In this document: positions 1 through 7,914 of the stretch, one piece after another
How positions within the stretch are numbered: the first letter of the stretch is position 1
Layout: each line of letters starts with the position of its first letter
Assembly: GCA_038235385.1 (NCBI GenBank)
Contig: JBBSTY010000032.1
Location: 1-29,245 of the forward strand
Length of the DNA: 29,245 bases
Reading direction: 5' to 3'
Source: JBBSTY01 sp038235385
Lineage (GTDB): Bacteria > Actinomycetota > Acidimicrobiia > Acidimicrobiales > Acidimicrobilacustridaceae
Notes under the pieces: generated by a model
What the model was told of the DNA's origin: nothing
Databases searched by the model: none
The model's input: only the letters and a program-made list of their open reading frames with translations
Translations under genes and position numbers: made by a program

Positions 1-539
1 AACCTCGGGATCAGGTGGGCGAGCAGGGTCGAACAGGCCGGCGCCATCTCCGACGGCTTGGCCACCACGCAGTTGCCGGCGGCGATGGCGGCCGCCATGG
101 GGCTGACGAGGAGTTGGACCGGGTAGTTCCACGGAGCGATGATCAGCGCGACCCCGAGCGGCTCGGGGATCACCCGTCCGATGCCCGGCATGGAGGTGAG
201 GCCGGGGTTGGTCAACTTCGGCTTCGCCCACGACGCGACGTGCTTGATGGCGTGCTTGATCTCCGCCTTGGTGGTGCCGAGGTCGGCCGCGTAGGCCTCG
301 AGCGCTGGTCGGCCCAGGTCCTCGTGGAGCGCCTCCACGAACTCGGCCTCGTGGTCGACCAGCATGGCGTTCATGGCACCGAGCTGCTCTCGGCGCCAGT
401 CGATCGAACGCGTGCGGCCGGCACGGAACGTCGCTCGGAGACCGTCGACGAGGGTGGTGAAGCTCTCGACGGCCGCCCCCGATTCGGGTTCTGGTCCCGT
501 GCGGGCGACAGGGTCGGTGTTGGTATCGGTATCGGTCAT
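1..539 (-). CDS. Aldehyde dehydrogenase, N-terminal part (cut by window edge)
   Basis: NAD(P)-dependent oxidation of an aldehyde to the acid is the expected reaction. Reading the minus strand from the ATG at 539 gives 179 codons without a stop to the window edge. The frame contains the ALDH substrate/cofactor-tunnel motif APWNYP, followed by a Gly/Ala-rich stretch and GNCVVAKPSE, which is the classic Rossmann entry containing the cofactor-binding Lys. The short N-terminus (motif at about residue 137) and the sequence around it look most like the class 3 / fatty-aldehyde (ALDH3, CALDH) branch. The catalytic Cys and Glu lie outside the window and cannot be checked. The first residues are a Thr/Asp repeat. 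The start is supported by GGAGG five bases upstream (545-549). It could be any non-specific ALDH3-like enzyme; the substrate cannot be called. Confidence 0.9.
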   Translation of the reverse strand, partial: MTDTDTNTDPVARTGPEPESGAAVESFTTLVDGLRATFRAGRTRSIDWRREQLGAMNAMLVDHEAEFVEALHEDLGRPALEAYAADLGTTKAEIKHAIKHVASWAKPKLTNPGLTSMPGIGRVIPEPLGVALIIAPWNYPVQLLVSPMAAAIAAGNCVVAKPSEMAPACSTLLAHLIPR

Positions 540-544
540 GGTTC

Positions 545-549
545 CCTCC
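545..549 (-). promoter_or_regulatory. Ribosome binding site of the aldehyde dehydrogenase
   Basis: CCTCC on the plus strand reads GGAGG on the minus strand, five bases before the ATG at 539. It fixes the start of a gene whose 3' end is off the window. Confidence 0.7.
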
Positions 550-573
550 ACCAGGGGTGTGCCGGTCGAGAGC

Positions 574-579
574 AGGATA
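574..579 (-). promoter_or_regulatory. Candidate -10 box (TATCCT) for the aldehyde dehydrogenase
   Basis: TATCCT fits the actinobacterial TANNNT -10 pattern and would place the transcript start near 567, giving a leader of about 28 nt that contains the GGAGG site. No convincing -35 is visible. The box lies inside the 6-bp inverted repeat GCCGGT/ACCGGC (561-566 and 579-584), which could instead be a terminator for the gene ending at 659. Confidence 0.3.
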
Positions 580-658
580 CCGGCCGGGTTCGCTCACGCA
601 GCGGTCGGGGGCCTCCGGACGGCGGACCGCAGGTGCGACCGAGCCGGCACCAGCCCCA

Positions 659-3211
659 TCAGCGGTCGCCCGCTCGACCGAGCTCGTCCAACACCGCCTG
701 GAGCTCGGTGCTCACCTCAGCCGGTGATCCGAGGAGGGTCCGGGGATCGAACGGAGCGGTGTCGGCGAGCTCGTCGAGCGGTCGCTGCTCCTCGTGGATC
801 AGCTCGGCGCCGGTGATGGTGGTCTCCACCCGCCGGTGGGCCCGGGCCATGCGAGCCTCGGAGTTGGCCTCGAGCACCAACTCGTGGGCGCGCAGCGTGT
901 ACCGGGCGCGGATCCAGTCGCGGCCGTCGACCACGATCGGCTCGATCCAGGCGGCATCGAACGCGTCGATGCCCTCGGCCTCGCCGTCGGTCGGTCGGTC
1001 CCGATCGCGGGTCAGGTCCGGATCGCGATCGAGTGCCGCTCGGGCGGTGGCAGGGTCGGCGAGCGCGTAGGTGGCCCCACAGAAGATGAGCGGCTCGCCT
1101 TCGGTGTTCGTGAGGCGAGGACCGTCGCGCAGACCCCCGAGCAGGCCGGCGAGCTCGACGCCCGACGCGCCGGAGTCGAGCGCGGCCACGACGTCGTCCT
1201 GCTCGTCGGGTCCCAGGGAGATGATGCCGCCGAAGAACTGCGGGGTGGTTCCCGCAGGAAGGGCCCTCGCCAGGATCATCTCGCCGAGGCCCGCGTGGAT
1301 GCTGAAGCTGTGCTCGGCAACGGTGAGAGCGGGCGCGCCGGGTGTGCGGACATCTCGGACCTCGACCGCGGTGCCTGGCTGCACCGCGACGATCTCGTAC
1401 ACCGACCGTCCGATGGTCGCCCACCTCGCGGCCAGCTCCCGCTCGTCGGCGGGGAGCAGGATGCCGCGATCTGCCACGAACTCGGCCCAGGCGCTGTCGT
1501 CGCTGAACGCGAGGTCGGCGATGAACGGTTCGCTCATCGCCAGGTGGAGCACGGCATCGTCGTCCTCCTCGGGTGCGTACGCCTCGGCGATCTCGAGGAG
1601 CCGGAGGCGCCACGGCGTGTCCTGGATCCACTCGAGCGCCTTGCGATAGAGCCATCCGGCGCGCTGGTCGAGATCCAGTTCGGTGCGCCCGAGGTGGCAG
1701 TGCTTGTACTTGCGGCCCGATCCGCAGAAGCACGGCTCGTTCCGTCCCAGGCCGGGCGGGGCGGGCGGGGCGAGGTCGGTGAGCGTGCGGACGAAGTCGT
1801 CGTCGTCGTTCAACCCGGCCGCCCGGGCGAAGCGGATCGCGGCGTCGGCATCGCCGCGATCGGACGCGAGGTTGGCGGCATCGAGCAGCAAGGGCACGAA
1901 CGATCGGTCGATCCGAACGGCCTCGTCGAGGCGCTCCGCCGCCGGCAGCGCGAGTCCCAGTCGGGCGAGTGCCTTGGCCTCGAGCCAGAGGGTGGCGGCC
2001 TCGGCGGCCCGGGGAGCGCAGGCGCGGGCGTTCACGGCGAACCGGACGAGCGCGAGCGCGTGGTCGACCCGGATCCCGATGGCCTGGCTGACGAAGGCGC
2101 TGGCGACGTCGGCATCCGCGAGCCACGACAACGTGACCGCCGCCCCCTCACCGAGATCGATGTGGTGCGGGGACGGCACCGAGGGCATCGGGGAACCGAT
2201 CGGGGACGCTCCGGCGACAGATCCGGGTCCGGGCTCGCGCTCGACCGCATCCTTCACCAGATCGAAGAGCGCGAGCAGGTGCGCCAGGGCCAACGCCTGG
2301 TCCTGGTCGAGCCGGTAGAAGACGGCGAGCTCGGTCGCCTCGATCATCAGCTCCCAACGCTCCAGATCGGCCTCCGTGGCGCCGACGACGTCGCCGTTGG
2401 TCACCCACCCGGCGAGCTCGAGGCTCTGGCTGAACGGGATGCTCTGCGGTCCGAAGACCCAGGGGTCGGCGACGAGGATCTCGAAGGCGAGATCGACGAC
2501 GGGGATCGGCACCTGATCGGCGCCGGGGTCGCGGTCCTCGCCATCCCCACGGCCGGCCCGCCGCCAGCCTTCGCGCAACGCGGAGGCGACCCCGGCGGCG
2601 GACGTCGCGTCGTGGGTGACGAGCCCGGCTTCGGTCCCCGGCAAGGGGCCGATGAGCCTGGCCTGGCGACCGTCGACCGCGACCACGATCACGTCGTCCG
2701 CGTTCGATGTCTCGAGGCTGACGCCGACGAGCAACCACGCGCCGCCGGGCGGGACCGCCTCGACCGGGATGTCGTAGAGCCGCAGCAGGTCGGTGTCGAA
2801 CGCCGGATCGACCTCGTGGAGGTGGATGCCGTCACCGAGGAACAGGTCGCCGTCGTCAGGGTCGAAGAGGTCGGCGAGCACGAGGAGGTCGGCTCCGGGG
2901 ACGAGGACCCCGTGATCGAGCTCCGCGGAGGTCAGCCGGTGGGAGACCTGCGCGCCGTCGAGGGCGACCCAGGCGTCGACCACGCGATCGTCGGCGAGGA
3001 CGTGGACGCCTCCGAGGTCGGCGACCGACGCGGCCACGTCGGTGGCGTCGGCGTGGTCGTGCCCGGCGGCGACGAGGCGGTCCACGAGCACGTCGGTGCG
3101 GAGCGGGCCATCGGCCTCGCTCAGGATCCGAGAGGCGTCGATGGGGTCGGGGAGGTGGTCGGGGAGGTCGGGCACGAAGCAACCGTCGGGGTCGGGGAGG
3201 GGTGGTCGCAC
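659..3211 (-). CDS. SEC-C motif protein with TPR-like middle, 850 aa
   Basis: I do not recognise a characterised function. The clear landmark is a SEC-C zinc-binding motif at about residues 489-507 (GRNEPCFCGSGRKYKHCH), the CxCx8C[HC] element found at the end of SecA and in many unrelated proteins. Here it sits mid-protein. Just before it, about residues 390-470, is an Ala/Leu-rich helical repeat region resembling TPRs (ALARLGLALPAAERLDEAVR). The first 70 residues look like a winged-helix-like helical segment. The C-terminal third, about 520-850, is mixed alpha/beta and unassigned. No signal peptide or membrane segment is seen, so it is probably cytosolic. The GTG at 3211 lacks a Shine-Dalgarno and overlaps a TANNNT-like box (TAGCGT, 3210-3215), so a later GTG at 3175 is possible. 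Very long open frames on the opposite strand are GC-rich shadows. Confidence 0.8.
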   Translation of the reverse strand: MRPPLPDPDGCFVPDLPDHLPDPIDASRILSEADGPLRTDVLVDRLVAAGHDHADATDVAASVADLGGVHVLADDRVVDAWVALDGAQVSHRLTSAELDHGVLVPGADLLVLADLFDPDDGDLFLGDGIHLHEVDPAFDTDLLRLYDIPVEAVPPGGAWLLVGVSLETSNADDVIVVAVDGRQARLIGPLPGTEAGLVTHDATSAAGVASALREGWRRAGRGDGEDRDPGADQVPIPVVDLAFEILVADPWVFGPQSIPFSQSLELAGWVTNGDVVGATEADLERWELMIEATELAVFYRLDQDQALALAHLLALFDLVKDAVEREPGPGSVAGASPIGSPMPSVPSPHHIDLGEGAAVTLSWLADADVASAFVSQAIGIRVDHALALVRFAVNARACAPRAAEAATLWLEAKALARLGLALPAAERLDEAVRIDRSFVPLLLDAANLASDRGDADAAIRFARAAGLNDDDDFVRTLTDLAPPAPPGLGRNEPCFCGSGRKYKHCHLGRTELDLDQRAGWLYRKALEWIQDTPWRLRLLEIAEAYAPEEDDDAVLHLAMSEPFIADLAFSDDSAWAEFVADRGILLPADERELAARWATIGRSVYEIVAVQPGTAVEVRDVRTPGAPALTVAEHSFSIHAGLGEMILARALPAGTTPQFFGGIISLGPDEQDDVVAALDSGASGVELAGLLGGLRDGPRLTNTEGEPLIFCGATYALADPATARAALDRDPDLTRDRDRPTDGEAEGIDAFDAAWIEPIVVDGRDWIRARYTLRAHELVLEANSEARMARAHRRVETTITGAELIHEEQRPLDELADTAPFDPRTLLGSPAEVSTELQAVLDELGRAGDR

Positions 3212-3296
3212 GCTACCGGCGGCGCGTTCGGGTGCCGCGCCCGGGTCCGCCCCGGCGCCCGACCGGCACCGGTGACCGTCTCGTGGCGAGGGTGGC

Positions 3297-3731
3297 TCAG
3301 CGCCCGGAGGCGATGTAGTCGTGGAGCGTGCGCGTCTCGACCTCGAGCTCGTCGAGCCGGTGCTTGACGACGTCGCCGATGCTGACGATCCCGGCCAGCG
3401 ACCCGTCCACGACGACGGGGAGGTGGCGCACCCGGCGTTGGGTCATGACCGCCATCAGGTCGTCGATCGTGTCGTCGAGCGAGCAGGTGAGGACGTCGCG
3501 GCTCATGATCTGCTCGACCGTGTCCGTCAGTCCCTCGGCCCCGCTGCGGGCCACCACGTGGGCGATGTCCCGCTCGGAGACGATGCCGTCGATCGTCACC
3601 CCGTCCACCGAGACGACGAGGGCTCCCACTCCTCCCGACATCAGCAGGCGTGATGCCTCGAGGACCGAGGCGCTGCCGGCGACGACGAGCACGTCGGAAC
3701 CCTTCGAGCTCAAGATGGTTCCTATCTGCAT
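3297..3731 (-). CDS. Tandem CBS-domain protein, 144 aa
   Basis: A stand-alone Bateman module: CBS1 at about residues 8-63 (SERDIAHVV near its end) and CBS2 at about 73-128 (MSRDVLTC, then RVRHLPVV, then GIVSIGDVVK). Such proteins bind adenosyl ligands (AMP, ATP, NAD, SAM) and regulate partners; the partner is unknown here. The start at 3731 gives MQIGTILSSKGSDVL, which matches how this family normally begins. The frame stays open further upstream, but that extension is a low-complexity Val-rich shadow of the Thr-rich stalk of the divergent gene. The gene diverges from the M23 peptidase with 136 bp between them and has no obvious Shine-Dalgarno. The C-terminal helix (LDELEVETRTLHDYI) is typical of the small CBS-pair family. 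Confidence 0.9.
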   Translation of the reverse strand: MQIGTILSSKGSDVLVVAGSASVLEASRLLMSGGVGALVVSVDGVTIDGIVSERDIAHVVARSGAEGLTDTVEQIMSRDVLTCSLDDTIDDLMAVMTQRRVRHLPVVVDGSLAGIVSIGDVVKHRLDELEVETRTLHDYIASGR

Positions 3732-3867
3732 GAGACATAGGGTGCCAGAGAAATCGCCCCGCGTCACGCAACAGAACGGTGTCGGCGTGTCGTCGGGGCG
3801 ACCCGGCCGGGTCGGACGGGTGCAGCGACGGGCTCGCGTGGGCGAGACTGTCGAGGTGGGGAGCCCG

Positions 3868-5307
3868 ATGTCACCGAACGCACCTGGACCGAACCACGAT
3901 CGGCGCGCCGTCCGCCGGTCCCTTCGGGCGTCGTTGACCACGGCGATCGGATCGGTGCTGGTCGTCGCGGCCACGGTGGTCGCCGCGTCCGCGGCGCCGG
4001 CCCAGACGCCGGTCTCGCCGCCGCCCGTACCGACCACCCCGACCACCCCGACCACGGAGACCCCGTCGACCACCACGACCACCACCACCTCGACCACCGC
4101 GCCGGCGACCTCGACCACCACCACGACGACGCAGGTCCCCGATGAGCCCGACGAGCCGTCGTCGACCACCTCGACCACGGCGCCGGACCCCGACGCCGAT
4201 CACGAGGGTGAGCTGATCGGCGGGGAGCTGCCGCCGGAGCAGGTCGACCTCATCAACCGGTACCGCGAGATCCAGCGGATGTCGTCGGATCTGCTCACCG
4301 AGCTGTCGATGCTCGAGGGCGGACTCGCATCGGCGCAGAGCGATCTGGACCAGACCCAGTCGGCGCTCACCGAAGCGGAAGCCCGGCGGGCGAAGACCGA
4401 GATCAAGCTCGCCGACACCGAGCGGGAGCTCGAACGCGAACGGAGCCGTCTGCGCGAGCGGGCGGTCGCGGCGTACATGGGTGGGAGCACGGGGTCGAGG
4501 GCCGAGGCGGCGATCCTCGGAGCAGGTTCGCTGGGTGAGGCCGGCGTGTCGCGGGCCTACGGGAACGCGGTCGTCGACGACGACCGCCAACTGATCGGCA
4601 GGACCGCGGAGCTTCGCGACCGCGTGGACGGTCTGCTCGATCAGGCCGATGCGGATCGCGACGATGCGACGCGCGCCCGCGACGGCCTCGAAGCCCGTCG
4701 GGCCGAGCTCGAGAAGCGACGCGACGATGCCGTGGAGACCGAGTCGCGGTATGCGGCGAACGCACAGGCCAGGATCCAACTGCTCTCCGAGGCGGCCCAG
4801 CTGCAGGCGCAGATCGAGGCCGGCTACACCCGCGTGCAAGCGGTTCGGGACTCGATCTCGAACGTCTTGGCCACCGCGCAGGCAGGGCAGGTCCCGCCCG
4901 AACGCACGCTGGGCATCTTCTTGTCGCCGCTGCCGAACCCACGGGTGAACCAGCCGTTCGGCAACCAGGTCGATCCCATCTTCGGCGTGGCACGAGGTCA
5001 TCCCGGCATCGACTTCAACGGACAGTCGGGCGATCCCATCCGAGCGGCCGCCGACGGCCGGGTCGTCGCGTCGGGGTGGATCGACGGGTACGGCAACGCC
5101 GTGATCATCGACCACGGCAACACCCTCGCCACCCTCTACGCCCATCAGAGCCTCATCGCCGTGAAGGAAGGCGACGTCGTTCGGCGTGGTTCGGTGATCG
5201 GTTTCGTGGGGAGCACGGGCTACTCGACCGGCCCGCACCTGCACTGGGAGGTGCGCGTGCTCGGTCAGGTCGTCGACCCGGCGCCCTTCATCGGCGAGCA
5301 GCGCTGA
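3868..5307 (+). CDS. Secreted or anchored M23 (LytM) peptidase with coiled coil, 479 aa
   Basis: Predicted peptidoglycan endopeptidase. The order is: basic N-terminus and hydrophobic signal/anchor (about residues 24-48, ending near ASAAPAQT); a Thr/Pro-rich stalk (about 50-110) encoded by ACC/ACG repeats; a long charged coiled coil (about 125-335), with a Gly/Ser/Ala insertion (YMGGSTGSR) as in EnvC/RipA-like proteins; then a LytM domain (about 350-475). All zinc ligands are present: HPGID gives H378 and D382, and PHLHW gives H457 and H459. It also has YAHQS and VGSTGYSTGPH. EnvC-type activators have lost these ligands, so this one is likely catalytically active. The start has GGTGGGGAG just upstream of the ATG. 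The frame is open further upstream but that part overlaps the divergent CBS gene. The neighbour downstream is a membrane pseudokinase with an SH3-like ectodomain. Confidence 0.92.
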   Translation: MSPNAPGPNHDRRAVRRSLRASLTTAIGSVLVVAATVVAASAAPAQTPVSPPPVPTTPTTPTTETPSTTTTTTTSTTAPATSTTTTTTQVPDEPDEPSSTTSTTAPDPDADHEGELIGGELPPEQVDLINRYREIQRMSSDLLTELSMLEGGLASAQSDLDQTQSALTEAEARRAKTEIKLADTERELERERSRLRERAVAAYMGGSTGSRAEAAILGAGSLGEAGVSRAYGNAVVDDDRQLIGRTAELRDRVDGLLDQADADRDDATRARDGLEARRAELEKRRDDAVETESRYAANAQARIQLLSEAAQLQAQIEAGYTRVQAVRDSISNVLATAQAGQVPPERTLGIFLSPLPNPRVNQPFGNQVDPIFGVARGHPGIDFNGQSGDPIRAAADGRVVASGWIDGYGNAVIIDHGNTLATLYAHQSLIAVKEGDVVRRGSVIGFVGSTGYSTGPHLHWEVRVLGQVVDPAPFIGEQR

Positions 5308-5314
5308 CGACACC

Positions 5315-5328
5315 GGCGCGGTGGCGCC
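5315..5328 (+). terminator. Weak hairpin after the M23 gene
   Basis: GGCGC, loop GGTG, GCGCC, eight bases after the stop codon. The stem is only 5 bp with no U-tract, and GGCGCC-type palindromes are common at this GC content. Weak support. Confidence 0.25.
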
Positions 5329-5348
5329 ACTCGCGGCCGGCCAGTCCC

Positions 5349-5354
5349 TACAAT
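5349..5354 (+). promoter_or_regulatory. Candidate -10 box TACAAT for the pseudokinase gene
   Basis: TACAAT is one mismatch from TATAAT and stands out in very GC-rich DNA. The transcript would start near 5361, leaving a leader of about 46 nt. The -35 region is GC-rich and not recognisable. Confidence 0.45.
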
Positions 5355-5396
5355 CGAGGAGCCGCGGCGCCATCGACGGTCGGCGGGGTCCACGAC

Positions 5397-5401
5397 AGGA
5401 G
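5397..5401 (+). promoter_or_regulatory. AGGAG site that decides a TTG start
   Basis: AGGAG abuts the ATG at 5402 with no spacer, which is too close for that codon. It is 6 bases from an in-frame TTG at 5408, the normal distance. TTG is therefore the better start, two residues shorter. Confidence 0.55.
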
Positions 5402-5407
5402 ATGGGG

Positions 5408-7027
5408 TTGGAGAACGAAACCGACGAGGTCGTCAGCGGTGTGATCACGCTGGCCGCATCTGTCGAGCACTCGGGGCCACGCTCGTTCGCGGAGATCCTC
5501 GACATCGGTGCCGAGGTCGCCAGCAGCCTCGCCGAGGAGCACGACGGCGGGCGCGTCCACGGCCACGTGGGGCCCGGTGCGATCGTTCGCCTCGAGAACG
5601 GGCCGTGGCGCCTCGCTCCGGCGATGCTGATCGGCGACGTCGAGCCGATCCCGGCTCCGGGAGGCAACGGTGGCGGCGATCCCACACCGCCCGCCGACGT
5701 GTACGCCCTCGGGGCCACCCTCTCGTTCGGGCTCACCGGCACGCCGATCGACGAACCCCCAGCCGCCGACCCGGCACCGGCCGATCCGGTCGAGGCCGAC
5801 AACGACGCTGCGCCGCCATCGGACGCGTCGTCGCCGACCTCGCGGGGCATCGGAGACCTGTCGTTCGACGACGCCGACCGTCCCGGCGGTCCCGGCGGTC
5901 CCGGCGGTCCGGGTGATCTCGACCTCGACGACCTCGACGACCTCGACGACATCGACCTGACCGCGGATGCGGCGGCGGTGCCGATGACCCTGCCCGAGGT
6001 CATGTCCTCGTTCCTCGTCGCCCTCCGGTCGAGCCTGGCGGCCGATCCGTCGTCGCGTCCGACCTCGGGCGAACTGGCGGCGACGTTCACCCGGCTGCGC
6101 CTCGATGCCGACTCGGCACTCGGCGGCGCGTTGCCGGCCGGCGCTGCGGTCGGCGGCGCCGCGGCGGTGACCATCGGGGCCGCGGCCGCCGAGCCGTGGG
6201 GCGCACCGTCCTACGACACCGCACCAGCCGATGCTCCGCTTCCCGTCGACGACGGTGCCGAGGCGCCGGACGCGGCCGAGGCGCCCGACGCGGCCGAGGC
6301 GGCCGACCCCTCCGATGCGGACGAGCCCGACCCCGGCGCGCTCACCGTCGAGGGCACCGGTTCCGCCGCCACGTTGGCCGTGGCCGAGACCAAGAAGAAG
6401 GCCACGCTCAAGGAGCGCCTGCCGATCATCGTGGCCGCCGCCGCAGTCGTCCTGGCCGTGGTCCTGGGTGTCTCCCTCGTGCGCGAGCGCAACGACCGGG
6501 GCCCCGATCTGCTGGCCGTCGGTCCCACGGTCGGCACCCAGGTCCGTCGAGCCACCTCCACGACCGCGCTCGTCATCCCCGTCGAATCGATCGTCGAGAC
6601 CACCACGACGCTCCCGACCTCGTCCACCACCACCGCCGCGCCCACCACCGTCCCGGTCGTCGAGGTACCCGACCCCGTGGCGCCCACCACCGCACCGACC
6701 ACGACGGCGCCGACCACGACCGCGCCGACCACCACGGCGCCAGCGCCGCCCACGACCCGGCCGCCGATCGGCGTGCTGGTCACGGTGGTGTGCCCGAGGG
6801 GGTCCCTTCCTTGTCCCGCTCAGCTCTACAGCCTGCCGTCGAGGGGGGCTCCTTCGGTGGTGAAGCAAGAAGTGGACAACGGAACGGTGATCACCGCGAA
6901 GTGCGCATCTGACGGGGATCCGGTGGAGGGTTCCAAGGTCTGGATCCAGATCATCGCCCCGACCCCACTGTGGATCCCCGGTGTGCTCGTCTCGTACTCG
7001 GGCACGCTGCTCCCGTGCGCGGGCTAG
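5408..7027 (+). CDS. Transmembrane pseudokinase (C-lobe only) with extracellular SH3-like domain, 539 aa
   Basis: Reading by motif, residues about 25-235 follow the second half of a Ser/Thr kinase fold: an alphaE-like helix, then VHGHVGPGAIV where HRDxKPxN should be (H51-G52-H53), then PWRLAP where DFG should be, then DVYALGATLSFGLTG (from D97, subdomain IX), and LRSSLAADPSSRPTSGEL (subdomain XI with its Arg). There is no Gly-rich loop, no VAIK Lys and no catalytic Asp, so no kinase activity is expected. Between IX and XI lies a disordered Pro/Asp/Gly linker with short tandem repeats. Residues about 338-358 form one membrane helix after a KKK stop. A Thr/Pro stalk follows, then a C-terminal domain (about 455-539) with four Cys that resembles a bacterial SH3 domain. 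The role, perhaps a scaffold or cell-wall sensor, is inferred. Start choice: see the AGGAG site at 5397. Confidence 0.75.
   Translation: MENETDEVVSGVITLAASVEHSGPRSFAEILDIGAEVASSLAEEHDGGRVHGHVGPGAIVRLENGPWRLAPAMLIGDVEPIPAPGGNGGGDPTPPADVYALGATLSFGLTGTPIDEPPAADPAPADPVEADNDAAPPSDASSPTSRGIGDLSFDDADRPGGPGGPGGPGDLDLDDLDDLDDIDLTADAAAVPMTLPEVMSSFLVALRSSLAADPSSRPTSGELAATFTRLRLDADSALGGALPAGAAVGGAAAVTIGAAAAEPWGAPSYDTAPADAPLPVDDGAEAPDAAEAPDAAEAADPSDADEPDPGALTVEGTGSAATLAVAETKKKATLKERLPIIVAAAAVVLAVVLGVSLVRERNDRGPDLLAVGPTVGTQVRRATSTTALVIPVESIVETTTTLPTSSTTTAAPTTVPVVEVPDPVAPTTAPTTTAPTTTAPTTTAPAPPTTRPPIGVLVTVVCPRGSLPCPAQLYSLPSRGAPSVVKQEVDNGTVITAKCASDGDPVEGSKVWIQIIAPTPLWIPGVLVSYSGTLLPCAG
5883..5952 (+). repeat. 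Two short in-frame tandem repeats in the pseudokinase linker
   Basis: A 9-bp unit (CCCGGCGGT-like) repeated about three times encodes GGPGGPGGPG. It is followed by a second 9-bp unit (GACCTCGAC) repeated about four times encoding DLDDLDDLDD. They are part of a disordered cytoplasmic linker; slippage-prone copy number is likely. Confidence 0.7.
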
Positions 7028-7106
7028 CCGCGCATCGTGGCCCGACGCCGTCGTCGCGAGTGACCGGATCGACGATCGTCGTTCGGCGTGCGACGAGCCG
7101 CGCCCG

Positions 7107-7799
7107 ATGACGCACGCGGACGCCGCCACCACCGACCCGTCGACCCGACCCGTCCGGCTCCTCGTCACCGGTGCGGTCGCCACCGTCGTCATCGGGTTCG
7201 TGGTCGGGTTCCTGATCGGCGGCCGCGGGACGGGTCGACCCGACGGCACGGTGACGGCCAGCGGCGATCGCCTGGCGACGACCAGTACGGGCGTGCCCCC
7301 GACGTCGACGGCCGACCCCGCGGAGACGCCCACGTCGACGTCGACCTCGACGTCGGTGTCCTCGACGTCGACCACGACCGAGAGCACGACCACCACCGAC
7401 GCGGTGCCCAGCACCGTGCTCGCCACCACCACCGCTCCGCCGGTGGTCAGCGTGGCGCCCACGACCGCGCCAGCGGTCACGACCGTTCCGCCGACGTTCG
7501 CGCCGTCGCGAGTGGTGGTCTCCTACGCCCGCGACGGCGCCGGCCGGCTCGTGGTGCCCAGGTACGGATCCGCGACGGTGGTCATCGCCAACGAGGGAGG
7601 TCTCGCCCAGCAGTGGCTCGTCACCGGGTCCGGGTTCAGCACCGCCGGACCCACCCAGGGCCACCTCGCTCCCGGACAGTCGGTCGCGGTGTCGATCCTC
7701 GCCCCACGCGAGGAGCTTCCGCTGGGGGAGATCAACGGCATCATCTCGGTGCGGGGAGCGATCGAGCCCACCGTCGCGTTCGTCATCCCCGCGGCGTGA
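7107..7799 (+). CDS. Type II membrane protein with Thr/Ser stalk and beta-rich ectodomain, 230 aa
   Basis: I do not recognise a named family. A short basic cytoplasmic head is followed by one strongly hydrophobic helix (about residues 17-39, LLVTGAVATVVIGFVVGFLIG). A Ser/Thr/Pro-rich stalk follows (about 45-130), then a C-terminal domain of about 95 residues with alternating hydrophobic residues and turns (VVVSYARDGAGRLVVPRYGS, then QSVAVSILAP), which looks like an Ig-like/beta-sandwich fold. There is no lipobox Cys and no sorting signal. It has the same design (helix, stalk, folded tip) as the preceding pseudokinase and lies 79 bp after it, so it may share its job at the cell surface. The ATG at 7107 has only a weak purine stretch upstream. 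A hairpin follows the stop codon. Confidence 0.75.
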   Translation: MTHADAATTDPSTRPVRLLVTGAVATVVIGFVVGFLIGGRGTGRPDGTVTASGDRLATTSTGVPPTSTADPAETPTSTSTSTSVSSTSTTTESTTTTDAVPSTVLATTTAPPVVSVAPTTAPAVTTVPPTFAPSRVVVSYARDGAGRLVVPRYGSATVVIANEGGLAQQWLVTGSGFSTAGPTQGHLAPGQSVAVSILAPREELPLGEINGIISVRGAIEPTVAFVIPAA

Positions 7800-7802
7800 G
7801 GA

Positions 7803-7818
7803 CGTTGCAGCCGCAACG
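7803..7818 (+). terminator. Hairpin after the stalked membrane protein
   Basis: CGTTGC, loop AGCC, GCAACG: a perfect 6-bp stem with a 4-nt loop starting four bases after the stop codon. No T-run follows, as is usual in high-GC actinomycetes. Confidence 0.5.
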
Positions 7819-7877
7819 GCGGACTCGCAGCCAGCGATCAGGGGCCACGTCAACGCGTTCGTGATCTCGGTGCGGTC

Positions 7878-7883
7878 TACGAT
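7878..7883 (+). promoter_or_regulatory. Candidate -10 box TACGAT for the RDD gene
   Basis: TACGAT fits TANNNT and lies about 32 bases before the GTG start, leaving room for a short leader with the AAGGAG site. Confidence 0.35.
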
Positions 7884-7902
7884 CGTGGCGAGGCGGTCGG
7901 CG

Positions 7903-7908
7903 AAGGAG
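7903..7908 (+). promoter_or_regulatory. AAGGAG site that sets the RDD start
   Basis: AAGGAG ends six bases before the GTG at 7915, so this GTG is preferred over the in-frame ATG at 7861, which has no such site. Confidence 0.7.
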
Positions 7909-7914
7909 TGCGGC

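Noticed and set aside
794..3367. An 857-codon open frame on the plus strand across the SEC-C gene
   Set aside because: Very long antisense frames are expected at this GC content. The translation is Arg/Gly/Asp-rich with no motif, while the minus strand gives a SEC-C motif and sensible composition.
4020..4140. ACC/ACG-rich repeated stretch as a CRISPR array or mobile repeat
   Set aside because: It encodes an in-frame Thr/Pro stalk with irregular units; there are no spacers or constant repeats. The same holds for 6590-6760 and 7320-7470.
3871..6174. A 767-codon minus-strand frame across the M23 and pseudokinase genes
   Set aside because: It is the mirror of Thr-rich and Ala-rich coding sequence and reads as low-complexity Arg/Gly; no family signal.
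7071..7082. 12-bp palindrome CGACGATCGTCG as an operator upstream of the stalked protein
   Set aside because: Several perfect 12-bp palindromes are expected by chance in 29 kb, and GATC/CGTCG words are abundant here.
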